A stretch of DNA of 64,000 nt from Nocardioides sp. URHA0032 (lineage in GTDB: Bacteria; Actinomycetota; Actinomycetes; Propionibacteriales; Nocardioidaceae), in NCBI RefSeq assembly GCF_000620645.1, contig NZ_JIAV01000018.1:248001-312000 (forward strand), in the 5' to 3' direction. A program made the position numbers and the translations under genes. Positions within the stretch are counted from its first letter, which is position 1. Each line of letters opens with the position of its first letter. This document shows positions 25,621-33,361 of the stretch, in pieces. The notes beneath the pieces are model-generated. The model was not told where the DNA came from. It saw nothing but the letters and a program-made list of their open reading frames with translations, and did no database searches.

Positions 25621-26382
25621 TCACTTCCGGAACTCGGTGGAGACCGGCTCGAGGAAGAACAGGCACGTCTGCGGGTTGTACTCGTCGACGTCGGCAACGA
25701 CGTGGATGAGGTCCCCGGTCCCGAACCGGTTGGGCACGTCCCCGGTGAAGTTCAGATCGCCGGTGTTGACGTCCTCGAACTTGAAGTACGGCCCGATGGC
25801 GGCGTTGGGTCCCTTGTCGCCCGGGGTGATGAGGATGTCGTAGCGGGTGTCGTAGCTGCCGTGCGGGGCCATGTCGGCGATGCCGCCGTCGAACTCGATG
25901 GTCCGGTCCGCGTTGTCTGTTGCGAACGTCTTGACTGCCTTGTCGCATTCGCCACCGACGAGGAGGGCTGCGAAGTCGTCGTTGTTCTTGGCCGTGATGA
26001 CCTCGTCGGCGTCGTCGGTTTCCGTGGGGGTCTCTCCGGGCTCCTCGGTGGGGGTCTCGGCGGCCGTCTCTGACGGGGTGTCGGACGGGGTGGGCGTGCT
26101 GGTAGCCGCGGCCGTCGCCGGGGTGTCATTGTCGTCCCCCTGGAACAGGCTGGCGATGCCGACGATGGCGAGGATAAGGACGCCGACACCAAGCAGCGCG
26201 GCAATCGGGAGCCACGGGACCTTCGGTGCGAGCTTGCGGAAGTTCAGCGTGGTGCGAAGCTTGCCCGGGGTCTGGTCGATGAGCTCCCAGCCCTGACCTT
26301 CCCATTTCGCGATCGAGCGTGCCTCGGTGCCGCGGATCGCCTGGACGGTCTTGTGCTGGTATTTCACGTTGTCGTCAGCCAT
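25621..26382 (-). CDS. DUF4839-type membrane protein
   Basis: Protein of 253 aa. The N-terminal ~50 residues (EGQGWELIDQTPGKLRTTLNFRK) form a small cytosolic domain. A transmembrane helix follows near 56-80, then a Thr/Pro/Glu-rich linker at about 85-125, then a C-terminal domain (DILITPGDKGPNAAIGPYFK, NPQTCLFFLEPV) that fits DUF4839. The start is ATG 26382, chosen over an upstream ATG at 26412. Function of the family is unknown; it is frequent in actinobacterial accessory regions. Confidence 0.75.
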   Translation of the reverse strand: MADDNVKYQHKTVQAIRGTEARSIAKWEGQGWELIDQTPGKLRTTLNFRKLAPKVPWLPIAALLGVGVLILAIVGIASLFQGDDNDTPATAAATSTPTPSDTPSETAAETPTEEPGETPTETDDADEVITAKNNDDFAALLVGGECDKAVKTFATDNADRTIEFDGGIADMAPHGSYDTRYDILITPGDKGPNAAIGPYFKFEDVNTGDLNFTGDVPNRFGTGDLIHVVADVDEYNPQTCLFFLEPVSTEFRK

Positions 26383-26666
26383 GTGGCTTCGAGCCCCCGG
26401 TTTCATTCTCATCGGCTACGGAACTCACGGGAGCATACGGGCCATCCGGACGGTGAGCGTCAACGACGAGAGAACCTACTAGCAGGGGGTGAACCCATGA
26501 GGAACCGATGAACCCAAAGAGAGTCAGAATCGGTTTCTTCTTTCCCTAACTACTACTACTTCTACTCGATCTCCTGTTGTTCTGTGTTAGCGCGCTGATG
26601 GGCTCCACGGGTTCTTTTCGCAGGTCATCCCGTGAAGGGGCGGGGCAGATCGTCCGGTTCCGCGCT

Positions 26667-26694
26667 GGGTTCCGACGGGTTCCTGAATGGGTTC
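26667..26694. repeat. Three phased GGGTTC hexamers (iteron-like)
   Basis: GGGTTC occurs at 26667, 26677 and 26689, spaced 10 and 12 bp, about one helical turn. Further copies lie nearby: GGGTTC at 26609 and the reverse GAACCC at 26491, 26510 and 26884. The surrounding 26500-26580 stretch is unusually AT-rich for this genome. This could be a relic of a replication or regulator-binding region of the decayed element; chance in GC-rich DNA is not excluded. Confidence 0.3.
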
Positions 26695-26771
26695 ACCCGA
26701 AGCTGTGTCAGTGGTGCAATGGCAACCACCTGTCTCCTGGGCGGAGACGGGTCTGCCGGGGTCGTGCTTGG

Positions 26772-26989
26772 TCAGAACGGGTTGGGTCCTGTGGAGGCGT
26801 CTACCCTTAGTCCGACGCCGAACCAGTGGTACCGGCGCTCGGGTCCCTGCTTCTTCCACTCGAGGCGGTCCGTCCACCGCGGTGAACCCCCGCTCCGCAG
26901 ACCACGTGCGCCGCGATGGTGACGGCGTCGGCCATGAGTAGCAGCGACCAGGCCTCGTGATCGTGCCCCAACGGAGAGCGACGTGCCAA
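26772..26989 (-). pseudogene. Frameshifted remnant of a mobile-element gene
   Basis: Two frames of the minus strand carry protein-like fragments in sequence order. One is DHEAWSLLLMADAVTIAAHV near 26960-26900. The other is WTDRLEWKKQGPERRYHWFG, continuing VGLRVDAS to a stop at 26772. Together they resemble the C-terminus of a small phage/integrative-element protein, split by a frameshift. No intact start is visible. The rest of 26383-26998 holds no convincing gene. Confidence 0.4.
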
Positions 26990-26998
26990 GAGGAGCGT

Positions 26999-27832
26999 TC
27001 AGGAGACCACGTGAGCGTCGTCGAGCCAGGCAATCGTGTGGTACCCGAAGTTCATGCATGCCTCCCGCGGCGAGGTCGCCGGATCACGCTCAGCACGCAG
27101 CACGATCTCACCCTCCACCTGGTAGAGGGTGACCGCCGCCAACGCCACGGCGGCAGGAGCCGGTTCCAGGGGGACGTCGATCCGCGAGCCGGCTTGCGTG
27201 GAGATCAGCAGCGCTCCCGCCCAGGTCACGGCGGTGCCCGAGCTTGAGTACAGCACGAAAACTGCTCTCGCCAGGGATCGGACCTGCCGCAGGTCGATGC
27301 TGAGGCGAGGGAATCGGTCCTGCCCGGCGGTCAGCAGGGGAAGCCGCGCCTCAGGCGGTCCTGTCCGCTGTCCGCTATGGGGATTCAGGAACGAAGTCTG
27401 GCCCGAGTCCAACGCATAGGCGCAGCCGAGGGCGACGTCGCCAGCCCCGGAGGTGACCGCGGCCTGCACGCTCAAGGTGCCGATCCCGCTCGCGAGACGC
27501 GTGAGCGCCACCGCTGGCGCGATGGGTGAGAGCAGCAGCCGGCCACTTGCGGGCATGCTCGCAAGCCGCCGCCGCGCGGGCGAAGGATCCGTTCGTCCGG
27601 TCGTGGGCGCGGGGCTCGCCCGAGGCGTCGTCTCCGGCACCGCGGCGAACGGCTCGGTCGAATTGTCGTCCAGGTCGAGCGATGAGCTTGGGGACGGCCT
27701 CGTGGCAGCGCGCGCCTCCGCGGGTGATGGCGGTGGCACCGGAGGAGGGACCGGAGTCAACGATCGCGACGACCGCACGGAGAGGAAGGTGAGGTCCGCA
27801 CGTGGGCGAGCGCCGGTCGGGTCCAGTCTCAC
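26999..27832 (-). CDS. Divergent TerD-like domain protein with Pro/Ala-rich N-terminus
   Basis: Protein of 277 aa starting at GTG 27832, which overlaps the stop of the upstream terD gene (GTGA). Residues 1-110 are low-complexity Pro/Ser/Ala. The remainder aligns by eye with the TerD-like protein at 54000-54722: VALGCAYALDSGQ (there DLDLGCLYEFSDG), FPRLSIDLRQVRSLARAVFV, LYQVEGEIVLRAE and a closing FGYHTIAWLDD. The Asp pair of the calcium site is replaced (GDVALG for IDLDLG), so metal binding may be lost. Last gene of the leftmost Ter unit. Confidence 0.62.
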   Translation of the reverse strand: MRLDPTGARPRADLTFLSVRSSRSLTPVPPPVPPPSPAEARAATRPSPSSSLDLDDNSTEPFAAVPETTPRASPAPTTGRTDPSPARRRLASMPASGRLLLSPIAPAVALTRLASGIGTLSVQAAVTSGAGDVALGCAYALDSGQTSFLNPHSGQRTGPPEARLPLLTAGQDRFPRLSIDLRQVRSLARAVFVLYSSSGTAVTWAGALLISTQAGSRIDVPLEPAPAAVALAAVTLYQVEGEIVLRAERDPATSPREACMNFGYHTIAWLDDAHVVS

Positions 27833-28392
27833 AGGGGAAGCCCGAAGTCACGAGCGAGTGCCGTAATGCCCTCGGCGTACCCCTCACCGAGGACCTTGAA
27901 CTTCCAGCCGCTCTCGTGCCGGTACATCTCGCCGAGGGTCAGGGCCGTCTCGAAGCTCAGTGCCGGTGCGAGATTCTCGGAGGTGACCAGCTCGGCGTTG
28001 TCTGCCCGGTTCAGCACCCGGACTGTGCAGGACCGCAGCTGGCCCAGGGTCCGCCGGGGCACAGGACCGTCATTGACGTAGACCGCGACCGCAATCCGGG
28101 TCACCTCCGCAGGAACAGAACCGAGATCGATCTCGACCTGCTCCTTGTCGCCGGCCAGCGCGGTCTCGAGCTGCTTGACCGAAAGATCCGGCGAGCTCAA
28201 CTGGTTGAAGAACACGAAGTGCTCGTCGGACAGTGCATGGTTCGGTCGGTCGCACAACAACGTCGCCATCACTAGGTTGGCTTCGAGGACATGCTCCCGG
28301 CCTGTGTCCCAGCGCACGCCGACCACCACTCCCGTCAACGACGGAATCTCGCGGGTGAGCGCCACGTTGGCGCCACGCTTCATCGGCGGCAT
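27829..28392 (-). CDS. TerD family protein (divergent)
   Basis: Stress protein of 187 aa with the TerD fold: KRGANVALTREIP, LSDEHFVFFNQLSSPD, and the C-terminal LGEMYRHESGWKFKVLGEGYAEG signature. The canonical acidic loops (DLDAS and DNLTGEGxGDDE) are absent; at those places it reads VLEANLVMATLLCD and LETALAGDKEQVEIDL. It therefore belongs to a non-calcium subclass present several times here. It abuts the upstream 159-aa gene with no gap. Confidence 0.9.
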   Translation of the reverse strand: MPPMKRGANVALTREIPSLTGVVVGVRWDTGREHVLEANLVMATLLCDRPNHALSDEHFVFFNQLSSPDLSVKQLETALAGDKEQVEIDLGSVPAEVTRIAVAVYVNDGPVPRRTLGQLRSCTVRVLNRADNAELVTSENLAPALSFETALTLGEMYRHESGWKFKVLGEGYAEGITALARDFGLPL

Positions 28393-28872
28393 CTACAGGT
28401 CCAGATCTGATCGTGTGAACTTCGTGCGGAGGAAGTTGCCCTGCGTGACTAGTTTGTCGGCATCGCGGGCGCGTGTCGCGACAAGTACGTCGGTGGCGGC
28501 CGACCACAGGTTGTCCAGCTGTTCCCTGATCTGCGCACGGGGATCATGAGACGTCGACAAGGATGCCTCAGCCGTCGCGAGATCGAGGGCCAGAAAGCCG
28601 CGAAGTGTTGTCGGCAGGTAGTCACGCACGATCCCGCGCACCGAGAGGATTGCCTGGATGTCTGGCACGTCGTCATCCGAGAGGCAGTCCAGGATCTCCC
28701 GGACCACATCGGTGACACCGCGGGCGGCCACCACCGCACCGACGGGCAGCCGCCCCGCGTTGCGGTTGATCATGCGGATCAGCTCAACCAGGTCGGCGGC
28801 GAGGACCTCCGGGGTGTCCGGATCCCGCTCCGTCGGCTCGGGGCTGCGGGCGCGACGGAACCAGGACGTCAT
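28393..28872 (-). CDS. Helical protein of unknown function in the Ter locus
   Basis: Protein of 159 aa, predicted almost wholly alpha-helical, with an acidic N-terminal third and a basic tail (RTKFTRSDLDL). No known motif is seen. It is fixed between telA (45 bp upstream) and a terD gene (0 bp downstream), so it is very likely co-expressed with them and may bind TelA or TerD. Its content includes two helices rich in Leu/Val (VELIRMINRNAG, YLPTTLRGFLALDLATAEAS) that could dimerise. Confidence 0.72.
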   Translation of the reverse strand: MTSWFRRARSPEPTERDPDTPEVLAADLVELIRMINRNAGRLPVGAVVAARGVTDVVREILDCLSDDDVPDIQAILSVRGIVRDYLPTTLRGFLALDLATAEASLSTSHDPRAQIREQLDNLWSAATDVLVATRARDADKLVTQGNFLRTKFTRSDLDL

Positions 28873-28917
28873 GGGCGCCAGTATCCCAAGGCTCTACTCG
28901 CGGTCGGGCGCAGCCCG

Positions 28918-30159
28918 TCAGGAGGTGATCTGGCCAGCGCTTCCCGCCTGGGTCCGCTCCAGGTATGGCTTGGCGCGCTCGATCTGACCCTCCAGCGCGG
29001 TGACGGTCTGCGCCATGCTGTCGACCGCCTGCGCCCGGAAGGTGTCCAGAGCGTCCATTGTTGCGAACACGTTGTCGAAGGCCGCCTGCAGCTTCTGCAC
29101 GTCGAGGGTGGCCGAGGCGGCCTGCTCGTTGATCTGAGCGCCCTGGACCCGCAGCTGCTGGGACGTCGACTCGATGAGGTTGGAGGTTGTCGTGTTGAGA
29201 GCGCTGATCTGGTCGAGCACTAGCTTCTGGCGGCTGAGCGCCTGAGAGACAATGACCGCCGTACGGAGTGCGGTCACGGTGGTCGTCTGGGCTCGGTCGA
29301 CGCCCTTGATCAGCTCAATGTTGTTCTTCCGGACCAGGTCCAGAGCCAGGTAGCCCTGCGCTGCCACCGCCATCTGCGTCATGATGTCTTGCCGCCGCTG
29401 ACGGATCGCGAAGAGAACGTCCGAGCGCATGGTGTTGGCGTCCTCCGAGCGTCCCGCCGCCTCGAGCTCGGCGATCTTGGACTCCACGGCGGTGTCCAGC
29501 GCGGTGGCCAGTGCGTTGTACTCGTTGAGCGTGCCCATCGCCAACCACATGTTCGCCTTCTCGGTCTCGATCGCGGCGTTGTCCTTCCGCAGCTCGTCCT
29601 GGCCGGAGTCCAACGCCTTGATGATGGCGTTGAGGTGGTTCTGCGCGGACTGGTACTTGGCGAAGTACCGCGACATCTTGTCGCCACCAGGTATCCACTT
29701 AAGGACGCGCTTCACGCCTGTCAGGTCGGCCCGGTTGGGATCGAGCTCCGTCACGGTGACCCGCAGGTCGACGAGCGCGTTCGCGACCCGGGTCTGGGCG
29801 TCTCCCGCATCCCCGCCCTTGCTTCCCTTCACAATCGCGGCAGGCCGCTCGAGCATGCGATTGGACACGCTTGCCGACGCTCGCATGTCCTTATCGCCCA
29901 TCGACGTGATCGAGTCGACCTTCTTGGTGAACTCGGGAGAACGAGCGTCCAAACTCGCGAGCTCGTCGGCGAACGCCTGGGCGCGGCTCTGGAGCTCGGT
30001 CTGCTTGGCCGGATCGATCGGCACGGAACCGGCAGCCTGCTCCGGCGCCACCACAGTGACCGGGGCAGGAGGCTCAAGCACGAGGGAACCGCTCGTCGCG
30101 GGGATCGCCTGGGACGCCCCAGGGGTGGCGGTGGTGCCGCTGAGGTCGAGCTCGGACAT
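28918..30159 (-). CDS. telA: TelA family toxic-anion-resistance protein
   Basis: Protein of 413 aa, the usual TelA length (about 380-420). It is largely coiled-coil: RAQAFADELASLDARSPEF, MSRYFAKYQSAQNHLNAIIK, MWLAMGTLNEYNALATALD, IRQRRQDIMTQMAVAAQGYL. The last part contains ALRTAVIVSQALSRQKLVL, a TelA hallmark. TelA proteins accompany TerD/TerC in stress and colicin/phage/tellurite phenotypes; their mechanism is unresolved. The start is ATG 30159 with AAGGAG six bases upstream (30165-30170). Confidence 0.93.
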   Translation of the reverse strand: MSELDLSGTTATPGASQAIPATSGSLVLEPPAPVTVVAPEQAAGSVPIDPAKQTELQSRAQAFADELASLDARSPEFTKKVDSITSMGDKDMRASASVSNRMLERPAAIVKGSKGGDAGDAQTRVANALVDLRVTVTELDPNRADLTGVKRVLKWIPGGDKMSRYFAKYQSAQNHLNAIIKALDSGQDELRKDNAAIETEKANMWLAMGTLNEYNALATALDTAVESKIAELEAAGRSEDANTMRSDVLFAIRQRRQDIMTQMAVAAQGYLALDLVRKNNIELIKGVDRAQTTTVTALRTAVIVSQALSRQKLVLDQISALNTTTSNLIESTSQQLRVQGAQINEQAASATLDVQKLQAAFDNVFATMDALDTFRAQAVDSMAQTVTALEGQIERAKPYLERTQAGSAGQITS

Positions 30160-30287
30160 GAAGACTCCTTCGTAAGCCTGTTGGCGCCTTAAGCTACCTG
30201 CCCGGCTTTGGGGAGGCGGTGGCATCGGCGGCTGCCGTCCCGCCGCCGCGCTCCACGGGCTCGTTGGTCGGTGAGCTGGGGTCTGCC

Positions 30288-30866
30288 TCAGAGGTGCGGC
30301 GTAATCGCAGGCAGCAAGTCCTTGAACGTCCGGCCGTTGGCGATCGCGCCCAGGGCGGTCATCGCCCAACCGTCACCAGTTCGAGCGACCTTCGCCATCA
30401 CCTGCGCGGTGTGTGGCCCGGAACCGGTCAGCTCGTATCGGGCGATCTCGTCACCCGTCTGCTCGTCGACGAGGCGGCAGAAGGCGTTCTCGATCTGGCT
30501 GAAGTTCTGACCGGTGAACGAGTTCACCAAGAAGACGATCGAGTGGACCTGGGCCGGCAGGCGGTCGAGTCGTACGGCGATCGACTCGTCGTCACCATCC
30601 CCGTCACCGGTCAGATTGTCCCCACTGTGCTCGATGGCGCCGTCCTTGCTTGTCAACTGCTGGAACCAGACCTGGTCCAGGACATTGCCACGGGCGTCGT
30701 ACACGACCGCCGAGGCGTCAAGATCGATCGACTGCGACTTCAGCCCGCCGAAAAGTCCGCGCTTCTTGACCGCGTCCCATCCCAACCCCATCCGCACGTG
30801 CGTCAGCGTCGCGCCACCCTTCTTGACGAGCGAAACGGCTTGACCCTTGCTGAGAGATACCGACAC
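30288..30866 (-). CDS. TerD family protein (canonical calcium-site type)
   Basis: Protein of 192 aa from GTG 30866 (VSVSLSKGQAVSLVKKGG, the TerD N-terminal pattern). The acidic metal-binding loops are intact: SIDLDASAVV and IEHSGDNLTGDGDGDDESIA. C-terminal part ITGDEIARYELT... leads to GDGWAMTALGAI. An upstream ATG would add about 95 non-homologous residues, so the GTG is preferred. It heads the leftward unit toward telA (128-bp gap with a likely promoter). Confidence 0.92.
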   Translation of the reverse strand: MSVSLSKGQAVSLVKKGGATLTHVRMGLGWDAVKKRGLFGGLKSQSIDLDASAVVYDARGNVLDQVWFQQLTSKDGAIEHSGDNLTGDGDGDDESIAVRLDRLPAQVHSIVFLVNSFTGQNFSQIENAFCRLVDEQTGDEIARYELTGSGPHTAQVMAKVARTGDGWAMTALGAIANGRTFKDLLPAITPHL

Positions 30867-31059
30867 CCGAATCTGCCTTTCAAGCTGCTCGCGCAGCGAC
30901 CTCTGGACGGGCCGCGGCAGGCTGCCGTCGACCGGAGACTTCCATCGCGACTCTAACCGCCAACTGGGACGTCGTCCGGCGAACTGAAGCGGGTGCGACG
31001 TCTCGGTACCGGACCTCCGCGGAGTAATGGTCATCCTCGACAGCCGCGAGGAGACAGCG

Positions 31060-31250
31060 CCCCGATTGACGCCGACATCAGCGTGCTGCTGCTCGACGGG
31101 AGCGGTCGGCTGGTCCTCGGACGTGATCACACTCCACCTCGACGACGTCACGGACGAGATGGGCGAAACGTGTGTTCGCCACCATCGACCCGCCCGCGGG
31201 CGTGACCTTCGGTGAAACGCTGCTGATTAGGAAGAACCGGGATGACCGCC
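31060..31250 (+). pseudogene. Possible frameshifted gene remnant
   Basis: The plus strand between the TerD gene and the HNH gene carries three consecutive protein-like pieces in three frames: PIDADISVLLLDGSGRLVLG, then VITLHLDDVTDEMGETC, then VFATIDPPAGVTFGETLLIR. The first is reminiscent of a TerD acidic strand (DxDxSxLLLD). No intact start exists. It may be what is left of another TerD-like gene, but the evidence is only by eye. Confidence 0.3.
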
Positions 31251-31342
31251 CCTCATCACGAACCACCCGCCAACAACGGCGATGGAAGTTGAGTTTGGAT
31301 TCCCTGCGGTGCCCCGCGTGAGGCTGACGTCCGGGTCTAGAG

Positions 31343-32383
31343 CTACTCGCAAGCAACGCCGTCCCCGTCGCCGTCCAAATGCGAGTCGTAGCCGGGGTCG
31401 CCACGGTAGATCGGGGCCGCGCCCGCGGCCCGAACGGCATCGCAGTTCTCGTAGTAGACGGTCGCACTGCTCAAGCTGCTGCTATCGCTGCTCGAGTCGA
31501 CCGAGCCGCTGCCGGAGCTGCCGATGTCGTCAGCTCCGGGGTCGGTAATGTTGAGCGGGACCTCGACGGGATACCCGGAGTCCGCCAGCGTGGCCTGGCC
31601 TGGGCACCCGGCAAGGACTTGCTCCATCACGGCCTTCTCCGGAGAGGTGACCCACAGTCCGAACTTCGCCTTCACCGCAATCTGGCGGGCCACGTACTGG
31701 CAGCGGTAAGACTTGTTCGACGGCAGCCAGGTAGCGGCGTCGCCGTCGCCCTTCTGCCGGTTCGCAGACGCGTCGACCGGCAGCAGGTTCAGCGGGTCGG
31801 TCGCGATCGCGGCACGCTTCTTGATCGGCCAGTTGAACGCACCGGTGACCCAAGCGTTCCCGAGCGCGACGACGTGGTCTATGTCGACCAGGGTGCCGTC
31901 GCCCTTGACGAAGTGGATGGTGGTGCCGGTGTACGGGTCGGCGAGGTCGCCAGACGTCACGACACAGTCGTGGGTGCCAAGCTCGTAGACGACCGCGGTC
32001 AGGTCGCGGGTGAGCATGTCGTTGCGCTGATCGCAACCATTGCGGTCCGCGTCGAGCCAGGCAGCTCCGAACCGGTCCCGGTCGTACCCGGTCATGGGAG
32101 CACGGCCCTTGACCGAGAGCGCGGCGAGCACCGCGAGCGCGGAGTCCGCGCCGACGGGCGCCTCGATGGCCGACTCGGTCTCCGACGCGATGACAGTGGG
32201 TGCGGCCGGGGCGGTGGTGGTCTCGGGGGCCGGCGGCTGCGTGGCCGCGGCCGCGGTCTCGGCCAGAGACGGCTTCGGTTCCGCAGGAGCGGCGCTTGAG
32301 GTCGCGCCGCAGGCGGCGAACGTGAGAGCGCAGGCTGCCGCGGCAACCGCGGCGGACAGGCGGCCCAGAGTTTGGTTGGTCAT
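31343..32383 (-). CDS. Secreted HNH-type nuclease with Excalibur domain (probable lipoprotein)
   Basis: Protein of 346 aa. A lipoprotein-like leader (ALTFAACGATSS, Cys near residue 25) is followed by a Pro/Thr/Ala linker. A GmrSD-type/DUF1524 HNH nuclease core follows: VDIDHVVALGNAWVTGAFNW and LNLLPVDASANRQKGD, with the H-N-N pattern. The C-terminus is an Excalibur calcium-binding motif (NCDAVRAAGAAPIYRGDPGY ... DGDGDGVACE). Such exported nucleases scavenge or defend against external DNA. ATG 32383 is the chosen start; an in-frame GTG is 9 bp upstream. Confidence 0.88.
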   Translation of the reverse strand: MTNQTLGRLSAAVAAAACALTFAACGATSSAAPAEPKPSLAETAAAATQPPAPETTTAPAAPTVIASETESAIEAPVGADSALAVLAALSVKGRAPMTGYDRDRFGAAWLDADRNGCDQRNDMLTRDLTAVVYELGTHDCVVTSGDLADPYTGTTIHFVKGDGTLVDIDHVVALGNAWVTGAFNWPIKKRAAIATDPLNLLPVDASANRQKGDGDAATWLPSNKSYRCQYVARQIAVKAKFGLWVTSPEKAVMEQVLAGCPGQATLADSGYPVEVPLNITDPGADDIGSSGSGSVDSSSDSSSLSSATVYYENCDAVRAAGAAPIYRGDPGYDSHLDGDGDGVACE

Positions 32384-32671
32384 GCCACGTACCGTGCTTT
32401 CCCCCATATCGACCGCGATGGTTTGCTGCGCGCAGCAGCGAGCAGCACACCACTGCCTGAGACGCAGGAGCGCTCGGGCCGTGGAAGAATCTACCCAACT
32501 TGGGGCGCTAGCGGATCATTTCCGCGACCAGGTCGACGCACCCGTTAGATCCCCGCGCTAGGCATCTGGCCATTCAAGGTTCGCCTACCTCAGGTACCGA
32601 CGGCTACGGCGACCCAAGCCACAACGCCCGGTTCGACTGCGGTGTCGGGCGCATCCGGCAAGATGTCCGCC

Positions 32672-33346
32672 ATGCAGGAGTTAACTAAGGGGGCGAACGC
32701 CCCCGTGCCGGCCGACGCAGTCCTGATCCGGGTCCGCTGGTCGACTGGACCGGCCGTCCCCGACGTGGACGTGTCCGCGCTGCTGTGTGGCACCACCGGC
32801 AAGGTCAGCAGCGATCACGACTTCATCTTCTACAACCAGCCGACCCATCCGTCCGGCAGTGTTCGCCACCTCGGCAAGTCCTCCGCCGGCACGATCGCCA
32901 CCGACCTGCTCGGGGTCAACCTCACGCAAGTTCCAACACCGGTCGACAAGGTCGTCATCGCCACGTCCGCGGACGGCACTTTCGGGCAGGTTCCCGGCCT
33001 GAGTGTCGAGGTGCTCGACGCTCGCGGCGACGAGCCACTGCTGCGGTTCCCGATGACCGCTACCTCCGAGGCTGGGCTCATCGTGGGCGAGCTCTACCGC
33101 CACGCCGGCCGTTGGAAGTTCCGCGCCGTCGGACAGGGATACAACGACGGCCTTGCCGGCCTGGCCCGCGACTTCGGGATCACCGTGGACGACGCCCCCA
33201 CGCAATCCGCCACCCCCGTCCCAGGCCCTGCGTCAGCCCCATCTGACGTGGGAGCCCCGGCACCGGTCACGGCGCCCGGCCTATCGGGTGGCTCTGGCGG
33301 CATCGACTGGCTTAACCCTCCGGTCCCAGTCGGTTACGACAACTAA
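32672..33346 (+). CDS. TerD family protein (divergent, Pro-rich tail)
   Basis: Protein of 224 aa starting MQELTKGANAPV, the standard N-terminus of this TerD branch. In-frame ATGs further upstream (32663, 32642) are therefore less likely. Core motifs: [50 protein letters not shown]. The DNLTGEGxGDDE loop is replaced by a shorter LGKSSAGTIATDLLGV, so it is of the reduced type. A 40-residue Pro/Ala/Ser tail ends in IDWLNPPVPVGYDN, which could be a docking peptide. Only 15 bp separate it from the next gene. Confidence 0.9.
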   Translation: MQELTKGANAPVPADAVLIRVRWSTGPAVPDVDVSALLCGTTGKVSSDHDFIFYNQPTHPSGSVRHLGKSSAGTIATDLLGVNLTQVPTPVDKVVIATSADGTFGQVPGLSVEVLDARGDEPLLRFPMTATSEAGLIVGELYRHAGRWKFRAVGQGYNDGLAGLARDFGITVDDAPTQSATPVPGPASAPSDVGAPAPVTAPGLSGGSGGIDWLNPPVPVGYDN

Positions 33347-33361
33347 CGGAGCAAGCCCACT

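Noticed and set aside
26632-26941. Overlapping plus-strand frames in the prophage scar
   Set aside because: No start context or recognisable motif; they overlap a minus-strand remnant.
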